DNA from: Sulfurimonas sp.
Lineage (GTDB): Bacteria; Campylobacterota; Campylobacteria; Campylobacterales; Sulfurimonadaceae
NCBI GenBank assembly: GCA_027047745.1
Contig: JALTUB010000369.1
Coordinates: forward strand, 1-10,771
DNA: 10,771 nucleotides
Direction of reading: 5' to 3'
Below the pieces are notes generated by a model. The model was not told the origin of the DNA. It saw only the letters and a list, made by a program, of their open reading frames with translations, and did no database searches. Position numbers and translations under genes: made by a program. Shown here piece by piece: positions 7,829 to 10,771 of the stretch (positions within the stretch are counted from its first letter, which is position 1; each line of letters opens with the position of its first letter).

Positions 7829-7837
7829 ATATCTCTC

Positions 7838-8032
7838 CTATTTTTTAGACATTTTTGATATTGGAGTATCAGTAATGTCATCTTTTAAAGCTAGATTACC
7901 ATACTCTTCATAGTCACGTCCCTCAACATCTTTTCTTTTCGTATAGAGATGGTAGATATATCCATAAGATATAACTACCAAGATGCCCATTGCAGCGACA
8001 TAACCATAAGTTTGTAATTCAGCGATATTCAC
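7838..8032 (-). CDS. ccoQ: cbb3-type cytochrome c oxidase small subunit CcoQ
   Basis: A 64-residue protein with one membrane span (about 9-29), a short YHLYTKRK basic stop and an acidic-to-mixed cytoplasmic tail. This is the layout of CcoQ (FixQ), the small subunit that stabilises the interaction of CcoP with the CcoNO core. It lies in the canonical place between ccoO and ccoP, with gaps of 12 and 9 bases. The start codon is GTG with an AGGAAA ribosome site upstream; no ATG occurs before the membrane span in frame. Confidence 0.9.
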   Translation of the reverse strand: MNIAELQTYGYVAAMGILVVISYGYIYHLYTKRKDVEGRDYEEYGNLALKDDITDTPISKMSKK

Positions 8033-8044
8033 TTTAATTTCCTA

Positions 8045-8737
8045 TTATTTAAGACTATTCAAGTATGCTATTAAAGCAACGATTTCTGGAATTTTTCCAT
8101 TTTTAACCATATCTTTAACATCTTGATCTTTCATATCAGCTGTAATCAGTTTTGCATCTGCTAAAGCTTCTGCTCTTGCACCCGCTAAAGTAGTTGCAAG
8201 TTTTACAGTCTGTTTTGAACCATCTTTCATAGGAAGTGGTTTATTGTACGGTACATCAAAGAAACGTTGAACTGTTAATTGTTCTGCATAAGCAGTATCA
8301 ACATCTGCTATGTTCTTATAAAGCCAAGTGTATTTAGGCATAAGTGAACCTGGAACAACTGCAGCTGGATCTTTCATGTGATATTCATGCCAGTCTGTCG
8401 TTCTATAGTTTCCAACACGCATCAAGTCTGGACCAGTTCTTTTAGAACCCCAAAGGAATGGTCTATCATATGCATATTCACCACTTACAGAGTAGTGACC
8501 ATAACGATCAGTTTCTGATTTAAACGGACGGATAAGTTGTGAGTGACAAGCATTACAACTATTTTTAATATATACTTGACGACCAGTAAGTTGGAGTGTA
8601 GTATATGGTTTTGTTCCAATCACAGGACGAGATTGTTGTGCAAATGAAGGCACAATTTCTATAAGTCCAGCGAAAGCAACCACAGCGAATACAAGAACAG
8701 AAAAGAAGAACGGATGTTTTTCTAACCAATGAAACAT
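8045..8737 (-). CDS. ccoO: cbb3-type cytochrome c oxidase monohaem subunit CcoO
   Basis: The 230-residue CcoO subunit carries electrons from CcoP to the catalytic subunit. It has one N-terminal membrane span (about 10-30), a haem-c motif CNACH at 61-65 within the diagnostic NSCNACHSQLIRP sequence, and a probable axial methionine M133 in PGSLMPKY. The segments RPFLWGSKRTGPDLMRVG and DWHEYHMKDP are family hallmarks. The last part (VKNGKIPEIVALIAYLNSLK) is the usual C-terminal helix. It lies 15 bases downstream of ccoN, with a GGGGG-rich ribosome site (AAGGGGG). Confidence 0.96.
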   Translation of the reverse strand: MFHWLEKHPFFFSVLVFAVVAFAGLIEIVPSFAQQSRPVIGTKPYTTLQLTGRQVYIKNSCNACHSQLIRPFKSETDRYGHYSVSGEYAYDRPFLWGSKRTGPDLMRVGNYRTTDWHEYHMKDPAAVVPGSLMPKYTWLYKNIADVDTAYAEQLTVQRFFDVPYNKPLPMKDGSKQTVKLATTLAGARAEALADAKLITADMKDQDVKDMVKNGKIPEIVALIAYLNSLK

Positions 8738-8752
8738 AATAACCCCCTTCTC

Positions 8753-10231
8753 TTAAGCGCCCATAGGCGATGCATTAACTAACTCATCTTCTTCAACAGG
8801 ACGAGCAGACATAGTTTTAAATATATTGTAAGCGAACATGATAAAACCGATTAGGTACAGAGTACCACCAATAGCGCGAAGTGTATAATAAGGATGTAAT
8901 ACTGTAACAGTATCAATAAATGAGTATGCTAAGTTACCAAACTCATCATGCGCACGCCACATCATACCTTGTGTAATCCCTGCAATCCACATAGAAGTAA
9001 AGTAAAGAACGATACCTAATGTTTGAATCCAAAATTGTGTACTCATAAGAGATTTAGAGTAAATCTCTCTTTTAAATACACGAGGAGCCATATGATATAA
9101 AGCTGCCATAATCATAAATGCAACCCAACCAAGAACACCATCATGAACATGACCAATAATCCAGTCAGTAAAGTGTGCAATAGCATTAACAGATTTGATA
9201 GCTTGAATAGGACCTTCTAATGTTGAGAACATATAGAATGTTGAACCAAGAACCATAAACTTAATAAGTGGAGATGAAGCAACTTGTTGCCACTCACCTT
9301 TCATTGTAAGAAGCATATTGATCGCAGAACCCCAAGATGGTAAAATCAATACAATAGAGAAAACAGAACCCATTGTTTGAACCCAGTCAGGAACAGTAGA
9401 GTAAAGAACATGGTGTCCACCAGCCCAAAGATATACAAACATTAAACCCCAGAATGAAAGTAAAGACAATTTATATGAATAAACCGCTTGTCCTGACTCT
9501 TTTGGTAAAAAGTAGTAAATTAATGCAATAATTGGTGTAGTAAATACAAATGCAACTGCATTGTGTCCAAACCACCACTGAACCATAGCATCATTAGACC
9601 CTGAGTACATAGATACAGAGTGAAACCAGTTTCCTATACCACCAGAAGCAAAATATGTAGGAATCTCCAGATTGTTAAATATATATAACATAGCAATCGC
9701 TAAGAATGTTGCGATAAAATACCAGATAGAAATATAGATAGCCTTTTCACGTCTAATCCCGATTAAACCTGCGATACTAATACCCCAAAGTACCCAAATA
9801 ACAACAATACCAATATCCATTGGCCATTCAAGCTCTGCATACTCTTTAGAAGTTGTATATCCTAACAATAATGACACAACAACACCAACTACGGCTACAG
9901 CATAAATGTAAAAGTGTGCTTTTCCGATAAACATTAAAAACTTAGACTCTGCCATAGACACTTTAAGAACACGCTGTCCTATGTAGTACCATGAAGCCCA
10001 AACTCCACTTAATGTAAAGCCATAAGCAACAGCATTTGTGTGTAAAGGTCTTAAGCGACTAAAGTTAGTATATTCAGCTAGCGTACTCCCAAACATTGTA
10101 TTTACGGCAGGAAAGGCTAATTCCCAAGCAATAATGACACCGACCAGCATACCTACAATACCTAATGCTATTGTAGACCACATAAACAGTTTTGTAACTG
10201 AATAGTCATACTCTAATGGACGATTCTCCAT
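8753..10231 (-). CDS. ccoN: cbb3-type cytochrome c oxidase catalytic subunit CcoN
   Basis: The 492-residue catalytic subunit reduces O2 to water and pumps protons, working at low oxygen. Twelve or so membrane spans are visible. Key residues fall at the expected spacing: H64 and H363 for the low-spin haem b, H361 for haem b3, and H223, H273 and H274 for CuB. Y267, 44 residues after H223, corresponds to the His-crosslinked tyrosine on helix VII that is special to the cbb3 class. The GHVHDGVLGW and GGHHVLYSTVPDW motifs are intact, so the enzyme should be active. It is the first gene of the operon; the ATG has a GAGGAG ribosome site at 10237-10242. Low-oxygen regulation is usual in the family, but I see no clear FNR-type box. 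Confidence 0.98.
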   Translation of the reverse strand: MENRPLEYDYSVTKLFMWSTIALGIVGMLVGVIIAWELAFPAVNTMFGSTLAEYTNFSRLRPLHTNAVAYGFTLSGVWASWYYIGQRVLKVSMAESKFLMFIGKAHFYIYAVAVVGVVVSLLLGYTTSKEYAELEWPMDIGIVVIWVLWGISIAGLIGIRREKAIYISIWYFIATFLAIAMLYIFNNLEIPTYFASGGIGNWFHSVSMYSGSNDAMVQWWFGHNAVAFVFTTPIIALIYYFLPKESGQAVYSYKLSLLSFWGLMFVYLWAGGHHVLYSTVPDWVQTMGSVFSIVLILPSWGSAINMLLTMKGEWQQVASSPLIKFMVLGSTFYMFSTLEGPIQAIKSVNAIAHFTDWIIGHVHDGVLGWVAFMIMAALYHMAPRVFKREIYSKSLMSTQFWIQTLGIVLYFTSMWIAGITQGMMWRAHDEFGNLAYSFIDTVTVLHPYYTLRAIGGTLYLIGFIMFAYNIFKTMSARPVEEDELVNASPMGA

Positions 10232-10268
10232 ATAAACTCCTCAAATTGAAATATAAAAGTTTAGATTA

Positions 10269-10274
10269 ACTATA
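10269..10274 (-). promoter_or_regulatory. Possible -10 box for the ccoN operon
   Basis: On the minus strand the hexamer TATAGT lies about 37 bases before the ccoN ATG and would give a leader of about 30 bases. No convincing -35 is seen, which is usual for sigma-70 promoters in this phylum. The upstream bases are A/T-rich with T-runs. Other AT-rich hexamers nearby could serve equally well. Confidence 0.35.
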
Positions 10275-10277
10275 CCT

Positions 10278-10306
10278 TAAACTAAACTTTTAAGTTTTAT
10301 AGTTTA
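10278..10306. promoter_or_regulatory. Imperfect inverted repeat just upstream of the putative ccoN -10
   Basis: TAAACTA and TAGTTTA form a perfect 7-bp outer stem; inside it AACT pairs with AGTT around a TTTA loop, with a 3-base bulge on one side. It lies where a -35 region would be for the candidate ccoN promoter, so it could be an operator. In DNA this AT-rich, a chance dyad is possible. Confidence 0.35.
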
Positions 10307-10324
10307 TCGCTTAATATATTTAAT

Positions 10325-10342
10325 GAAGCTTAAGAAGCTTAA
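10325..10342. repeat. Perfect 9-bp tandem direct repeat GAAGCTTAA x2
   Basis: Two adjacent exact copies of GAAGCTTAA occur about 94-111 bases before the ccoN start. Each contains the palindrome AAGCTT. Tandem sites about 10 bp apart are typical of response-regulator binding on one face of the helix, so a regulatory role for ccoN is possible but not shown. Confidence 0.5.
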
Positions 10343-10348
10343 ATGAAA

Positions 10349-10480
10349 CTATTTTTTATCTCTTGATATAGCGTTTAGTAACTCTTTGTTCTCTTCTTAC
10401 ATCTTCTCAAACGCTTTTAACAGCGACTTATGCAAAGATTCTTCTGACTGTTTAATATCTTTTACTTCGCCTATACTTGC
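10349..10480 (-). pseudogene. Decayed 3' end of an unrecognised charged helical protein
   Basis: One minus-strand frame reads as a normal-looking charged helix, ASIGEVKDIKQSEESLHK, then SLLKAFEKM, an in-frame TAA at 10397-10399, then EENKELLNAISRDKK and a TAG at 10349-10351. A further TAG at 10481-10483 closes the frame upstream. The composition (Glu/Lys/Leu/Ser heptad-like) continues smoothly across the TAA, which is one base from CAA (Gln). This suggests the tail of a former coiled-coil protein. I cannot name the family. The upstream part seems lost, perhaps through insertion of the element whose remnant begins near 10560. Short chance frames can look helical in AT-rich DNA, so confidence is moderate. 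Confidence 0.5.
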
Positions 10481-10510
10481 CTATAAGAACCAAACAACAA
10501 TTTTGAGATT

Positions 10511-10535
10511 CTTATTCTAAATAAGCTAAAATAAG
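10511..10535. repeat. Small hairpin and near-direct repeat upstream of the transposase remnant
   Basis: CTTATT-CTA-AATAAG forms a 6-bp inverted repeat at 10511-10525, and CTAAATAAG is followed at once by CTAAAATAAG. It lies about 25 bases before the orfA-like start and may be part of an element end or promoter; I do not recognise a defined IS terminus. Confidence 0.3.
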
Positions 10536-10559
10536 AAAATAAAAAGAGAGGGTAATATT

Positions 10560-10730
10560 ATGAGTAAAAAAAGAACAGTTTATACAGCAACATTAAAAAA
10601 CGAGATTGGTTTTAGAAGTTTTAAAAGATTTCATGAGACACTTGAGTGTAAAAAACCTATGAGCGTTTACTTTGAGAGTTTGAAGATCAATATGAAAAAG
10701 GTTGAAATTCAAGAAGAAGATGTAGCATAA
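10560..10730 (+). pseudogene. Frameshifted remnant of an IS3-family orfA (transposase N-terminus)
   Basis: An ATG with a GAGAGGG ribosome site opens a 56-codon frame. Its first 13 residues (MSKKRTVYTATLK) match the usual start of IS3-family OrfA helix-turn-helix proteins. The frame then stops making sense, but if one A is removed from the six-A run at 10595-10600 the reading becomes TLKTRLVLEVLKD, the expected continuation. Further on, ETL, then TAT-GA-like and AGTTTG...AAAAAG segments recall the ETLS...YDLLPKSLQNWKK part of OrfA in changing frames, so several indels have accumulated. OrfB is not seen in the remaining 41 bases. A new, expressed 56-residue protein is possible but less likely. 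The assignment rests on remembered family sequence. Confidence 0.65.
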
Positions 10731-10771
10731 AGTTACAGGTTAGGACGGAATAAGGATTTTAGAAATGTTGT

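Noticed and set aside
10232..10400. FNR/ANR-type box for oxygen control of ccoN
   Set aside because: I found only a TTGAT half-site near 10362 with no matching ATCAA half at the proper spacing.
10595..10600. Programmed frameshift site in the A-run of the orfA remnant
   Set aside because: In IS3 elements programmed slippage occurs at the end of orfA, not near codon 13, and further disruptions follow, so decay is simpler.

Overview
The window looks like chromosomal DNA from a member of the Campylobacterota (Epsilonproteobacteria), probably a Sulfurimonas-like sulfur or hydrogen oxidiser. The base composition is AT-rich, genes are packed with gaps of about 10 bases, and a ccoNOQP cluster is followed by a DUF4006 gene and an AddB-type nuclease, an arrangement I associate with this phylum. 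No rRNA, tRNA or CRISPR array is visible.

Left block, plus strand (1-3021): a four-gene run for metal uptake and a haem protein. It holds the 3' part of an outer-membrane beta-barrel gene, a ZnuA-like periplasmic metal-binding protein, a ZnuB-like ABC permease that overlaps it, and a small secreted c-type haem protein of the DUF3365/Tll0287-like family. No ATPase subunit for the transporter lies in the window.

Middle and right block, minus strand (10231 down to 3031): one apparent operon of nine genes, joined by gaps of 6-15 bases or a 17-base overlap. In transcription order it reads ccoN, ccoO, ccoQ, ccoP (the cbb3-type high-affinity cytochrome c oxidase), DUF4006, a 30-residue single-span membrane peptide, a TPM-domain-like membrane protein, a FixH/CcoH-like assembly protein, and the recombination/repair nuclease AddB. 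The first four make the oxidase. FixH and perhaps the three small or medium membrane proteins serve its assembly or stability. AddB appears to be carried along as a repair gene.

Right edge (10232-10771): ccoN is preceded by an AT-rich region with a possible -10 box, an imperfect dyad and a perfect 9-bp tandem repeat. Beyond that lie what look like two decayed genes: on the minus strand the tail of a charged helical protein with in-frame stops, and on the plus strand the frameshifted start of an IS3-family orfA. I see nothing recognisable in 10731-10771. The likeliest less-described items are the 30-residue peptide inside the oxidase operon and the degraded insertion region upstream of ccoN.
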